A stretch of 64,000 bases of DNA from Caprimulgus europaeus (taxonomy: Eukaryota > Chordata > Aves > Caprimulgiformes > Caprimulgidae), in NCBI GenBank assembly GCA_907165065.1, contig OU015539.1:17266816-17330815 (forward strand), given 5' to 3'. Both the position numbers and the translations under genes were made by a program. Below, in pieces: positions 22,310 to 35,330 of the stretch. Positions within the stretch are counted from its first letter, which is position 1, and every line of letters starts with the position of its first letter. The notes under the pieces were generated by a model. That model worked only from the letters and a program-made list of their open reading frames with translations. It had not been told where the DNA came from and searched no databases.

Positions 22310-23188
22310 AGTGGGCTCTTTGCAAGCCCTGGACTCTGCAGCTGGCTGTGGAAGGAGAGGTTTATTCTGCTCAGGTTGCTCACAGGCATCCACTCAGCAG
22401 AGCCAAGCAGCAGAGCGGGTGGCTTCCCCTAAAAACACTGCTCCAGTCTGTCACTCCGTGCCCAGGAGACGCACAGCCACGTGTGCACCCGCTCTCTTGG
22501 CAGAAATCTGCCTACGGAATTAGATCCTCCAAATTGTTCTAATGGGGTGGGAAATAAATTATTCAGACTTCAGTGCATACATTTAGAACTGATCTTACAG
22601 CATGGTAAACAAAGTAATCCCAAACAGCCCCAGATATATGCGTGTCGGTGGAGAAAATGATTCTGAAGTTACAGCCATGCACTTAAAACACTGCAGGAGG
22701 AACTGCCTCATTGTTCATGATAATGGTGTTGGTATCTTCAAGTGGTTTTTTATTGGTTTTATTACATGGCAAATGCATCTAAGTGAGGCTTCTCATACTG
22801 GAGCTGATTAGGATCCACCCATCCCACTTCCTCTTGAAGAGAAAAAAAATTCCACGTGTATTCAAAAAATCCACAGGTAACAGACTCCAAGTGGCCGGGG
22901 TGACCAGGTGTTCTGCAGCCACACTAACTCACCTGGAGGGCTTTTCTCCCTTGGTTGCCACCAAGAAGGGCTTTCTCAATCCCAGTTGCTACCCAGTTAC
23001 TCTCGGTGAGTAAGCTTCCCGCTCTGACTACAGAGTAAGAGCATACAATGGGAAAATCAACATCCAACCCTTAACAGCAGTGACGTGAGCACTGGCCAGC
23101 ACACGCTCCTGCAGCGTAAGGCTCACTTCAGTGACTGCTCCTCTCAGCCAGACACATAGAGGAGGTGGAAATGGAACACACACATACT
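22310..23188. other. Unique non-coding stretch
   Basis: No gene or repeat was recognised. Confidence 0.5.
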
Positions 23189-24048
23189 GGGAGGAGTGGC
23201 TGACACACCAGAAGGCTGTGCTGCCTTCAACGAGATGTGGACACGCTGGAGAGTTGGGTGGAAAGGAACCTGATGAGGTTCAACAAGAGCAAGTGCAGAG
23301 TCCTTCACCTGGGGAGGAATAACCACATGGACCAGGACAGGTTGGGGCTGACCTGCTGGAGAGGAGCTCTGAGGAAAAAGTCCTGGGTGTGCTGGTGGGC
23401 AGCAGGTTGGCCATGAGCCAGCAGTGTGTCCTTGAGGCCAGGAAGGCCAATGGTCTCCTGTGGGGCATTAAAAAGAGTGTGGCCAGCAGGTCCAGGGAGG
23501 TTCTCCTCCCCCTCTGCTCTGCCCTGGTGAGGCCACGTCTGGAGTCTTGTGTCCAGTTCTGGGCTCCTCAGTTGAAGAGGGACAGGGATCTTCTGGAGAG
23601 AGTCCAGGGGAGGCCACAGAGATGATGAGGGGCTGGAGCATCTCCCTTGTGAGGAGAGGCTGAGAGAGCTGGGACTGTTCAGCCTGGAGAAGAGCAGCCT
23701 GAGAGGGGTTCTGATCAATGTCTGTCAATATCTGAAGTGTGGGGGCCAAATGGATGGGGCCGGGCTCTTCTCGGTGGTGCCCAGTGATAGGACAAGGGGC
23801 AATGGGCACAAACTGGGACACCAGAAGTTCCAGACAAACTTAAGGAAAAACTTCTTTACTGTGAGGGTGCCGGAGCCCTGGGCCAGGCTGCCCAGAGAGG
23901 GTGTGGAGTCTCCATCTCTGGAGATGTTCAAACCCACCTGGACACCATCGTGTGCAACCTGGTGTAGGGAACCTGCTTTGGCAGGGGGGTTGGACTGGAT
24001 GATCTCCTGAGGTCCCTTCCAACCCCCACCAGTCTGGGATTCTGTGAG
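23189..24048 (+). mobile_element. CR1 LINE 3' fragment, 860 bp
   Basis: Begins at GGGAGGAGTGGCTGACACAC and carries, with several frameshifts, the ORF2 C-terminal half. Visible motifs are [40 protein letters not shown], then [20 protein letters not shown] and a later [16 protein letters not shown]. It ends with the 3' UTR GGTCCCTTCCAACCCCCACC and GGGATTCTGTGA. It is a different subfamily from the short copies (longer tail, GTGTAGGGAACCTGC motif) and similar to the minus-strand copy at 54048. Confidence 0.95.
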
Positions 24049-27000
24049 TGACAGGATCAAATGAATCAAGACTCTTACATGGAAAAAGCAGAAGTGTGTG
24101 TGCTCCTGCAGAGACCGTGGCACTCTGTGCTATAGAGCCCTTGTGAACACCCTGTCGGTGTAGGTGCTGCCGACCTCGGGGGAAGGGGTGGCCACTTCTG
24201 AAAAACACCTTCAAACACACCAGCCACATGTGGAGAACACCTTCAAGCCAGCAGTTCATGGCCACTGGACTCCTGAAGACCTTGCAGACATCCATCTGCA
24301 CCACACCAGCACTGCTGACTGCCAGCGTGCAGGGTCACTGCATTTGCAGATGGTGTCCCACCCATGGATGGACACTTTGGCATCGCTCCTATGACATGCA
24401 CCAGTAGCACCAGAAGTGTAGCACAAGTGTCACTTCTTTTGCTAGTTAGAGGTCTGAAATGTAACCAAGATGGGATGGCACACGGAGACTGAGCAAAGAA
24501 AGGCTGGAATCAGTGTCACCCCTCTGCGCCTCTGGCTTCAGAAGGTTAATGGAGCAGTCAGTGGGGAGCTGAAGCACATCGCTGCCCTTGGCGTGTGGGG
24601 GCTCTAGAGCTCTGCAGTGCAGGACTGAGGGATATGCACAAACCTCATGCACAGGGGCCATGATCTCAGCTGGGTCCTTTTAGTAATAATTTATAAAGAA
24701 CTAGGAAAAAACACTTAAAAAAAGATCAGTTAATAGGGACCATATTCCTGGCAGTCCATAAATGCCAGCGTGGGATGGGAAAGGTGACTAGAGGATCATT
24801 ATTCATTCTTCTTGAGTTAAAAAAAGCTAGAGGTTATTTGGTCTGCAGGCTGGGAAAAAAAATGAATAAAAGCAAGTGCTTTTCACAAAACATTTAATTA
24901 ATTCTGGAATTCATTGCCATAGAGTATCCTGGATGTCAAAATGTAAGTAGGTTCATAAAGAGATTACGCAAATCAAAGCAGGGCAAGCTGGCCCAGCATT
25001 TATTAACGTTGATATTTTGCATGCAGTCCTTGCAGGGGAAGACCTTAAACCATTAATTGGAGCAGCTGGTAAAAAACCACCTTGTGTTCTCTCTCCTTTT
25101 TTCCTATATTCTCTCTAAGCATCCCTGAGCAACAATGACCAAAAATAGGGTATCAGCTAGGTGAAGCTTTTCCAGCACTATGGGCATTTGTGAGCTCTCC
25201 TCACTTCACCTTCTCCCCCTCCTTAGTTTTAATGGTCACTTCCAGTTTGAATTTGACTTTTTTTTTTTAAACTCACTTGCTTTGCCTGGCACCAGCCTGT
25301 TTGCAGAGACAGGGTTATGATACAGACAACAATCAAAGAGTTTAGTCCCTGTTTCTCCTTACCTCCATATCATTCTCTTGGCTTGGTATCAATGAAAGCC
25401 CAGCTGATCTCAACCCAACATCTAGAAATCTGTTCATTCATCAAATTTAGAAACAAATTCCAAATCTCTTTCTCTCCCTCAGATCCACTGGACTGATAAA
25501 AGCTGGATTTCTTCTCCAGTGGGCACATAGATTCTATCCAGACTCTTCACTCTCAGCCTTAGGACACCTGGAGTAAGACCTGCTAACCTCTACACACCCA
25601 GTCCACTAGATTTTTGTAGTCTGATACAGAATAGTTGCAGGGAAATCCTAGAGCTTATGCCCACACATCAATAGCTGAAGTAGAAACAACACACTGCTTA
25701 TGCTATAGTACACTGAAAAGGAAAAAAAAAAGGGGATGAAATGATCTAACTGTGCTCTGAAGCAGAATAAAGCTACCTCCACCTCAGCTGATGGCACACA
25801 CGCACGTCCTTCTCCTCCATGGTGCTGCTCCTGCCCCAGGTTTTCAGCACTGCTCGTGGAATTTGGGCAGCTGCCAGCAAATCCTCAGCTGTCATCACTC
25901 CAGAGCACTTGAGCTGTCTCATCATTTGCACCAAAAAATCAATGACAACTGGGCTCAGGATCCTCCAGACCGTTGTGGAGAGTCTCCCCAGTTTCCCACC
26001 CTCGGGACCAAGCAGTGTTTTAAAGCTTGGCTGAATGCAGGCGTGTCCTTCCCACCCACATCCATGCACAGGTCCTGAGCACCTGGGCTGTCAGCCTGGC
26101 CGAGTCAGCACAGGCCCTGGAGAAATCTTTTCAGAGAAGCACAAATAAGGGCAGAAAAGTTTCCAATCTATTGAGGCTTGGGATAGACCTCAAAAGTCTG
26201 TTGAGACTTGGGATTTCAACAGTAGGGACATCATGAGCTTTGTACAGAAAGGAAAAAAAACCCAAGGAACAAAAAACCCCCCCAAGCCTGCAGTCTGCAA
26301 AGCCCCCCTGAAGAAGGGAGCAACTCAGGAAATCCTTTCCTATCTCATTCAGACGGGCTCGGAGGTGCTTTTCTCCTCAGACACTTCTGGCCTCAACTCC
26401 AAAGAAGTGGGGGCTCCACCCAGCAGACAGACACTATCCCACAGAAATTACACATCACAAACAGATGCTGCCCTGCTCCCAGACCCAGCCCTGCCTGTGA
26501 ACAACTTCTCCTCCCTGCGGTATGTTCTCTCAAGTCAAAATTGTATTTAGTTCTGGTGTCATTTAATTCCACTTTTGAACTCTCTCACAGGCACCTCCAT
26601 GACTTACAGCAAGAAGCTTTAGAAGACTGCAACTGAGGAAAGCACAAAGCATTTCAAATGCCAATCTCTTCAGCTCCTCACATCAGCAGGTAGACATTAC
26701 AAGCTCTATGAAACCAGTTGTTTGGCCTTGTCATCTCAGATTCTTTTAATTTTGCTTAAAAATTCATTTCAAATCCAAAAATGTCCTCTTGCAATGATCT
26801 CCTCTTGCAGTATGGGCCATTATGTACACGAGCAGCAGCCAAATGTCCCCAAGAGCTGCCAGTCTACATTCCCCACTGGTGCCAACCAGCATGAACCACC
26901 CACCAGTGATCACCACCAGCCAGGATCCGGCCCGAATGCCTCACCCCCTCATCCTGTGAACCAGTTCAGCCGCTGCCTGCTGCTCCTCTACGAGCCGCCT

Positions 27001-30000
27001 GCCTCGCCGGTGCTGCCACGCAGGGCATGGTGCTCAACACGATTTCAAAGTAGATGTGACCTGCCACCTTCCTGCACCTGACATGCCACATGATGGGAGG
27101 ACACAGGTAGCTGAGGGCTACAATCCTAACCAGTGTTCTGCCTGCCAGCGTGACGTCCCGGGGTTCAGACCCTCGCTGTCCTGTGACCACACTGCAGTCT
27201 TGTCACAGGTTCAAAGCATCACACTTCAGTAGCTCATGGTGTTGCTTTCCTTCCTCTCAGACACTTCTCTCCCATAAACTGGCTTTGTTTCAGCCACTCC
27301 ACCCAGTGCCCAAATACCAAGGGCATTTTTATCAAGCCCAGAAAGTCTACAACAGGACCCTGGAGCTCTAGGTGGGCAAAGAAACATCACAAGAAGGGCA
27401 CTCATTTTCACAGTGTCAGTAATGGAAACATGGCAGATGCTGCTTTCTCAGTTACCCTGGTGAGGATGGAGTCTCAAGAGCTTAAACCTCAAGAAATTCA
27501 TTATTCTTCCCCAGTGGAGTTCCAGCACTAAACTGCAGTCTCATACAACTAAATCTGGGGACAACTGAAGATGTCTGTCAGATGACAATATCATGCTGCC
27601 ACCCCACTAACAGAAGAGTAAGAAGTCATTCAGTTAACCCCTGCTGTTTTATGAGCAGCATTCTCGTCCGCATTTGCTCCTCGAAATCAGAGTTATCTAT
27701 CAACTACAGTTACCAAAGAACACAGCTACAGCATTTATGAGTCACCACACCCAATCTCAAAGTGATGTTTTCCTTTCAGGGGCTCAGAATTAATGGAAAC
27801 ACTTAAAGGTGTGCTCATTCACATCCTTATCCAGCAACGCATTTGGAGCATGTGCTTCACCACCGCTGCCTTTAATTAGTCACTTCTGTAGTGCACTTAA
27901 TTGCCCCATCCTGCAAAGTCACATCACTGAGGAGGCAGAAACTTGCAGAAATAGAGGAGGTGAGGAGGACCTGTTAAGACAGAACTGCTGGTAACAGATT
28001 AAACAGGATCACAGGACATTACAAATGGTGACTGCCAGTGTCACAGGCATCTGATTTGGAAACTTGCCTAAACTGCAATTCCAATTAAGGACGGTGAGTA
28101 ACGTAGGGAGTTCAGGACAACTCCCTGAACCCCAGAGCAAATGCAGGAGCTGAAAGAGGGAAAGGGATGAACACACAGCAAGGAACAGAACTCATCTCCC
28201 TTCAGGTTCTAGTTTTAACTGCTGCCAAATTGAAAGTATTGAAACTTTCTCATCTGCTCCTCAAATGTCATTTCCAAATCCACTTGGGATGACCACAAGG
28301 AAGTCGATACAGTTGTAAAGAGGAACACAGGCATGAGGTCTTTGAATCAGAATCCACCAAATGAAGTTAATTCTTATAAAAAAGAAGCAGAAATGGGAGA
28401 AAAATGGGGTGTGCTCTGGAGTCCCTGTCCTGCCCCACTGGTAAAATAACACACAACTTTATAAATGACTTGGTAGTGTACACTGGCAAAAGACCAGATC
28501 TGGAGCTTTAGATGCAATTTTAGTCACCTAAATAGCACTAAATATTTGTCACATAAATAGCACTAAATAACAAACAGGAGCAAATAAAACAACAGGAGCA
28601 AATAAAGTGGTGAAGTTTGATCTTTTACACACAACCTGTGATTTCTGTAAAGGAGATTGCTGACAGAGAATTTAGCCTAAGCTTTTCAGTGAAACACTGA
28701 GAGAAACTGAGGATAATGAGCATCAAATAATGACTCCAGAGGCCACAGTTCAGTTCCCTGGTTTATCACAGATTTGTTGCATTGGATAAAATCCAGATTA
28801 TTTGGTGTCTTTAGTGCTTTTCTCTCCCCTAGTGACACTGGATGGGTTTAGAGTAAGAGGCAGTGAAATAATAAGATTATAGGGGTCATATAAAAAGCAA
28901 AGATAAATAAACAAGATTTCTTCAGGAGTAAAGAGATGACAGAGTTGGTCTTTCGTTGGACTCAAGAAGTTTTTAAAACGTGCTAACAGGCAGCCTGCAG
29001 AAAAATAAAATGAAAAACATTTTTATATTGCATGTTTAACCCATCCATAGAGGTGTGTAGATAGCACAAGGCTGGTTGCTATAGAAACACCCATAGTGAA
29101 TATAGATCCTATAGCTGAGATGCAAAATTACTTGTGCATCCCAGAAAGAAAATTGCTGATACTGTGGGAAAAAAAATGACAACAGCTAAAGCTGATATCC
29201 CCCGTCACAAAAGCTTTCCAAAAGTGAGAGTCCTGACTACACAGACCAGTATTTCCTTCAATAGCCTCAACTAAGAGCCTCCCGCAGCGCACCCTGGTAG
29301 AAGCTGAACTCACTGCTGGAAGCTGAAGTCCCCTCTGGAACAGGGGCAGGGGGCTCTTCACATCTCAAGGCTGACTCAAGGGCACCCTTCCCCAGGTCCC
29401 AGGTTGTGCTGATGCAGTCACTGTGATAATGGCTCATTTTCCTGTTGGTGACCTTTTCAAAGGGACACTGGTTCTCTTTGCAAACCCACGGTCTGTGTGA
29501 TACAACAGGTCTTCTCCAGTTCCCTCAGCTATGGCACGTTCTCCCCTCCCATTCACATTTCTGATGTTCTCTCAGCAACCAGTAAGTGTCCACAAGGACA
29601 GACAGGTCACCATCAAACACTTCTCAACCAACCAGATGGCAGCAGAAGGGCTGGAGGGTCAGTGGGGACACCAGCTCTGCCTGCCCTCGGTCCACCCCAG
29701 ACACCGCGCCTGCCACCCGCTCTGGCAGCACCTGAGCCAGACAAACCTTCCATAGGGAGCTCCCCGCCCACTGCTCCCAGATCCCTCCCCAACACGCCCA
29801 GGACACTTGGGCTGATTCCTGGCACGTCCAACTCTCTCCTGGAGGAGCTCAAGCCCTGCTCAGGAATCAAGTCCATCCCCAGCAGCGACAGGAAGGTTTT
29901 GGGAAGCAGAAGGACCTTCACACAGTATCACAGCTCCCAGAAAGCTGTAGGACATGACTCCAGCACAACTCTCCTGTCTGAATGAGTCACAGGCATGAAA

Positions 30001-30085
30001 ACCCTATAACTACTATTTATTAAGAGCCTCCTTCATATTCATGCTTCCAGTGAAGCTAAAGACACATTCCAGTCCATATCGTAAC
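24049..30085. other. 6-kb unique non-coding stretch
   Basis: No exon with convincing splice sites and family motif was found. A 98-codon minus-strand frame at 25773-26069 is the most protein-like, but I cannot assign it. Small local duplications occur at 26169-26218 and 28529-28606. Confidence 0.45.
28529..28606. repeat. Two adjacent micro-duplications
   Basis: TAAATAGCACTAAATA occurs at 28529 and 28554. Immediately afterwards AACAGGAGCAAATAAA occurs at 28573 and 28591. Both pairs are exact, which suggests replication slippage in AT-rich DNA. Confidence 0.9.
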
Positions 30086-30765
30086 AATCACAGAGTCACA
30101 GAATCCTAGACTGGTTTGGGTGGGAAGGGACCTTAAAGCTCATCCAGTCCCAACCCCCTGCCAGCAGCAGGGACACCTTCCACTAGACCAGGTTGCTCAA
30201 AGCCTCATCCAACCTGGCCGAGAACACTTCCAGGGAGGAGCAGCCACAGCTTCTCTGGCCAACCTGGGCCAGGGTCTCACCACCCTCACAGCAAAGAATT
30301 TCTTCCTCACATCTCATCTCCATCTCCCCTCTGCCACTTTCAAGCCATCACCCCTTGTTCTGTCACTCCCTGCCCTTGGCCAAAGTCCCTCCCCAGCCTT
30401 CCTGGAGCCCCTTCAGGTACTGGGAGGCCACTAGAAGGTCTCCCTGGAGCCTTCTCTTCTCCAGGCTGAACAGCCCCAACTCTCTCAGCCTGTCCTCACA
30501 GCAGAGCTGCTCCAGCCCTGGCATCATCCTCGTGGCCTCCTCTGGACTGGCTCCAGCAGCTCCATGTCCTTGTGCTGTTGGTGGCCCCAGCACTGGAGGC
30601 AGCACTGCAGGGGGGGTCTCAGGAGAGCGGAGCAGAGGGGCAGAATCCCCTCCCTGGCCCTGCTGCCCACGCTGCTCTGGGTGCAGCCCAGGACACGGTT
30701 ATTGGCTCTGTGCTGCCAGTGCACGGTGCTGCCTCCTGTTGAGCTTCTCACCCACCAGAACAACA
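30086..30765 (-). mobile_element. CR1 LINE 3' fragment, 680 bp
   Basis: The reverse-complement 3' end lies at AATCACAGAGTCACAGAATC, followed by the CCTGCCAGCAGCAGGGACAC and GACCAGGTTGCTCAAAGCC motifs. On the minus strand the ORF2 pieces [20 protein letters not shown] and the GCTGCTGGAGCC-to-GTGCACTGGCAGCACAGAGC region match the copy at 2374-3360 closely. It has several frameshifts and is dead. The 5' limit near 30765 is approximate. Confidence 0.94.
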
Positions 30766-31479
30766 CAAGAGCATCAATCAGTGGAAAGAACATGAGGTGT
30801 GAGGTCAGTACTGGGAATAAAATGAACTCAAAAACAACTGAATTACACGGTGGGGGTGCTGAGGCCTCACAAATAAAACTGTTCAGTTCAAGACCACACA
30901 CAGTTTCCCACCCTTTCCCATCTTTATTTCCCTGCCCCACTGCCAGCCTCTGCCACGTCTCACAGTGAAAACCTATTGCTCTGTAGGATGCAGCTTAACC
31001 CCTGACCTGCCCAAAGAGCTCACATGCAAAATGAACACTCATCATCTTAGTATTCTTTCCTGCATTAAAACAAACCACCAAAGACCAAAACCAACTGGGG
31101 TACCCAAGACAAAGATGCAAACACAGCGTCCCTGGAGGTCAGGGAAGCACTCCAGCAATAGCAACACTACTGACAAAACCTAAACTACATTCAGACACAG
31201 TGAGACTTTCCTTTTCCGAGGTTCAGCCTTCCACGGAGAGGGGGACAATGACCAAACCTGTACACCACAAGTGGCTTTTAATGAGAAGCCTTGTTTAAAC
31301 AGTCCCATCAATACGTGGCTCGCACGCTCGCAGGAAAGGTTTCTACCACATTCAGCATCAATCCCCTGGTCAATAAGAGACTCGTGAGCGATAATCACAC
31401 CCTAATAGCAAGCGGCCTCACATCACAAAGCTCATCTTCTTTCACTGAACACCAGAAAACTGAGCAAAACACATTCTGA

Positions 31480-31830
31480 ATCTTTTATGGATTGTTTTTA
31501 ATGGATTGTTAATAATATTTGTACAGGCAAACAGTGTGTTTCCCACCATGGCCATTCCCTACCAGCCCCATGTGAGCAGCCCCGCTAACAAATCCAGCGG
31601 CACGACGGCAACAGCGTCTCTCGCTTCAACAGTTCAAACGCCTCATCAGGAAAACTGCTCTAATTGGGTGGGAGTACAAGAGAAAGCCAAGCTGATTCCC
31701 CTGCTTTATGTTAGCAATTTTTAATGATTATTTATACTAGGCTTTGCTATATAATGGTACATCTGAGGCTTTTCTGCACTCTTGTACTTCTATTTATACA
31801 CAATTGCCTGCATCCCAAGCCACTTCCAAG
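31480..31830. promoter_or_regulatory. Candidate conserved non-coding element
   Basis: Contains several TAAT-core words (TTTTTAATGGATTGTTAATA, GCTCTAATTGGG, TTTTTAATGATTATTT) beside CpG-containing words (AATCCAGCGGCACGACGGCA). There is no repeat homology and no long open frame. It is a compositional hint only. Confidence 0.25.
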
Positions 31831-32984
31831 CACGGGCAGTACGCCATCGGTAATGAATGTCACCTCAAATAATCTTTTTTTGCTGCTGCTAGTTATTCCC
31901 ACAGGAAACACAACAGTCCTTTCTTATCACCAAGCAAATATCTGCTACGGAAGCGTTTCAGATGCTTTGGAACAAACACGTGTAGTTAAACACAGCTGTG
32001 ATCAGCAGCTTCACTGCAACGTAGACAGGAGAGCCCACAGAATCCCCTGCTTTCACATTTAGCTTTTTCCATCCCAGGGATCTGCAGAAATGAGTGCAAA
32101 GACTATGAAGTAAAAATGAGCATAAACATTCCCATGGGCCTGTCCAAACAACGAGCTCACACCAAGGGCCACCTACAAGTACCCCTCTAGTCATGTAAGC
32201 ACTGTTCAGACCCCTGAACTGCACAGCACTTCTGGACTCAACTCCATCTTCTTCTGGCAAAGGCTACAGGATACAACACAGACCACCACACATATTTCTT
32301 CTGATTTCAGGTCTGTACAACCAGCTTTTAGACATCCAGGGTGGGATCCACGCCTTTCCATTACCAGTGTCTGGAGACCAGCGTGGCTCATCTCAGTCCA
32401 AGCCTGCCTTTAGCCTGCTGGATCGCTCCCCAGACACCACCAACGGCTTTGACCAGAACCTCCCTAACCCCAGCAGCAGCCCAGACACCTGGAGGCAGGG
32501 CAGCCCAGATCCCAGCTCCAATCCATCTGCCCTCCTTTGTCACTGGGAAGAAGCAGGCATCTCCAAAGGTCACTCCAGCCTCTCCTACAACAGGCACCCA
32601 GGACAAATCACCCTGCAGGAATCCTGCTCTTCGCAGTGACTGCAGGGCAACCGGAGCAAACAGCACAGACTCCAACACAAAATCCTCCCTCGCCCTGCTG
32701 GACAGAAAAGATCATTCTCAGGTCATGAAACGTCACAATCCTCCCTGAGGTAATTTGGAAATTAACTCACCTACCCTCACTAATTCAAATGCCAGATTGT
32801 TTATTCCTTCCTTATGATGCAAACATGCCATCAGATAGATGTTAAAGCCCCAGGTGTGCTCAAATACACCCGGAGAACACGAAGGATGAAATGATCTCTG
32901 TTCAGCAAGTCCCTTCCAGTCAGTGCCCTCGGAAAGTGTTCAGCCACACTCACACTCATATGTGCTGTTTAGTAGCTCTTAATA

Positions 32985-33320
32985 AAGGAGTATGACTGAC
33001 ACAAATTTATAGCTTTTTTATTACTTTGCCCCCTCACGTTATAAATTCATAAAACCAGTTGGAGTTTATTGCATCTTTGTGTTTGTCAGTTTTATTTACA
33101 CACCCTCTCTTGCCATTAGAGGGGAAAAAGCTTTTGGGTTTCTGCAGATCCTCAATCATTCTGGGCTGGGGTTTAAAACGAGATGGAAACAAAGACTTCT
33201 GCCTCATCTAAAAATAAACTGTCATCCCAAACGCTTTCTCAGCACAACCTTCCATCATAAAGCACTGCTACATAAATATGGCTTTATAAATTATATATCT
33301 TAAGCCTTTGCATCTTCACA
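32985..33320. promoter_or_regulatory. Candidate conserved non-coding element
   Basis: Dense in TTTAT/ATAAA words typical of HOX/CDX sites (TTTTTTATTACTTTG, CGTTATAAATTCATAAAACC, GCATCTTTGTGTTTG). It has no repeat and no gene. It is a compositional hint only. Confidence 0.2.
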
Positions 33321-34839
33321 GCAGTTTACCAATAAATGTTCTGCAATACCTGCTAAAAAAGCCAGACATGAAATCATTGCCAATGATGATAAATGATTAT
33401 ACTTAATAACAGTCAAGCTGACAAAGCTGAGGTGGCCACAGGGTATATTGCAATTCAAATGCCACAGGTGGAAAAATAAAAAGCTTTCAAATAGAAGTGT
33501 TACAGCCCTCAGCAAAGAGGAAGTCTGGAGAACAGCCTCCTGACACCAGGCTGTGCACTAATTCTAGGATGTCCCCCCCCAAAAATGGTGAAATTTCACA
33601 CAAACTTAATAGGCAAGAGAATAAATGAGCTTCAGGGTGGGTAGAGACTGCTGCAGTGTGTGTGCTGGGTGGGACCGGTCTGCCTAGAGAATAAAATCAG
33701 AGAGAGGCAGCGGAGTGGGACAGAAAAGGTCCAACACCGAGCATCAGAACTTCATCCAAACAAGAACAAGGGAGTATTCTGGATAGTGAACCAGATTCGT
33801 GGGTTAACTACAAACTCAGCCTCTCTGGGTAGGAAGGTGGAAGGTGGCAATGGGACTCTTGGTATGAAATCTCTCGGGTAAGTTCAGGCTAAAAATTGTA
33901 TTTGTGAAGTCTTATTTAATAACTCATCCTGAGGTCACTCAGCCTGCAGCTGCACTGTGGAGAACCTGCTCAGAACTGATGACCTGCACCCACTTAAAGC
34001 TAAATGACTGATTTCAAATTGTAAACGAGCTGCTCAGGAACAGGAAAACATCTCAAGATGATTCCTACAGCGTCCATTCCCACTCCATTAACCACCTGAC
34101 AGGCCACAGGCAGTCCAAGGGACAGAAAGCTCTCGTCCCTGGAGCCTGCCTTTAACAGCTCATCTGCAGATGGTGCAGTCAGTCCCCCAGAGCATTCACT
34201 GCAGCATTTTTTCTGGCATTTCAGACCCAGCACGGTCTCTCGCTCTCCCAGGGGCGAGTGAGCTTTGCCTACCAAGTGACAGCAGTGCTTGGTGGTTAGT
34301 CAGGAGCGAGGAGATCTTCCCTGGCATGTGGCACATCTCAAGAACTATTCCAACACCACGGGCTTTAGACAGGGCAAAAACCAACAAATAATCTCAACCC
34401 ACCTCCTTCCCATGGCTCTCTGAGAGGGACTGGCCATGAAGAAGATGCTCTCTCACAGGTATCAAAAGTACATGGCTGAAAAATGGCAAGGGAGAAAAGC
34501 ACAGCAGGATGAACCAGAGTCCCCAAAGGCAAGTGGAAAGGTAAAGCAGAGAAACATGAAGGAAAATCCTTCCACAAACAGCCCACTCTCCTTAACTAGC
34601 TCCCACCAGAGGCAGTGATCTGGATGAATGTTCCCTCTCCATGCTTGACCTTCATCCTGAGATATGCTCTCTCAGCTATTTTTGTTACTCTACAGGAGCT
34701 CTGCATCCATCCCCAGTGTGAAGACTTTCTGTGTTCACTGAACCAAAACCCCTTTCTGCTCAGTGACCGTGGTCTTCAATTATGGAGGGGGAATGAAGGA
34801 ACTGGTGGGGGAAGGGGATTCCAGCAGGACTGCAGGAGG

Positions 34840-35330
34840 TAAGCCAAGGGTTGGCATGGCATTGCCTAGGGTGGCAATCCTAGTGGGAACGTTTACACAG
34901 AGGGCTCAGGAGAGCATCTGGAACACTTGTGCACCAACACAGGAACCATGAGAAACAAACAGGATGAACTGGGAGTGCTGGTCAGCTCCCAGAGCCATGG
35001 TGCCATTGGCATTAGTGAGACACTGCTGCAGAGGAGATGACACCAGGTGCTACTGAAAGGCATCTAAAGAACAATGCAGTCATCAGGCACAGTCAGCAGG
35101 GGTTCACAGAAGGAAAGTCCTGTTGAACCCATGTGCTGTCCATCTGTGACAAGGTCACCCGCCCAGTGGGGGAAGGGAAGGTGGTGGATGTAATTTCTCT
35201 GGATTTTAACAAGGGTTTTGATCCTGGCCCTCTCAGCACCCTCTGGACAAGCTGTCCAGCTGTGGGAGGAGCGCGTTCACGGTGCACTCAGATGCCACTT
35301 GCATCGTCTATATCCCGTGTCTGAGATGTC
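34840..35330 (+). mobile_element. CR1 LINE fragment with internal deletion
   Basis: Near 34955-35026 the translation NKQDELGVLVSSQSHGAIGI followed by SET matches the start of the CR1 endonuclease domain. From about 35085 the sequence jumps to the reverse-transcriptase region (HSQQGFTEGKSC, then ICDKVTRPVGEGKVVDVISL followed by DFNKGFD, the YLDF-type strand). In an intact CR1 these are over 1 kb apart, so an internal deletion joined them. Both ends are degraded, and the 5' limit is uncertain because the sequence from 34840 to 34940 is only suggestive. Confidence 0.8.

Larger units (their letters stand above)
30766..34839. other. 4-kb non-coding stretch with two CNE candidates
   Basis: No exon was recognised. 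The segments 31480-31830 and 32985-33320 have the texture of constrained regulatory DNA and are listed separately. Confidence 0.45.

Noticed and set aside
21645-22432. Overlapping frames of 170 and 191 codons
   Set aside because: They lie across a solo LTR. The GC-rich block simply lacks stops, the inverted copy gives the same frames (58717-59153), and there is no retroviral gene motif.
30193-30795. 200-codon plus-strand frame
   Set aside because: It is antisense to a CR1 fragment; the real homology is on the minus strand.
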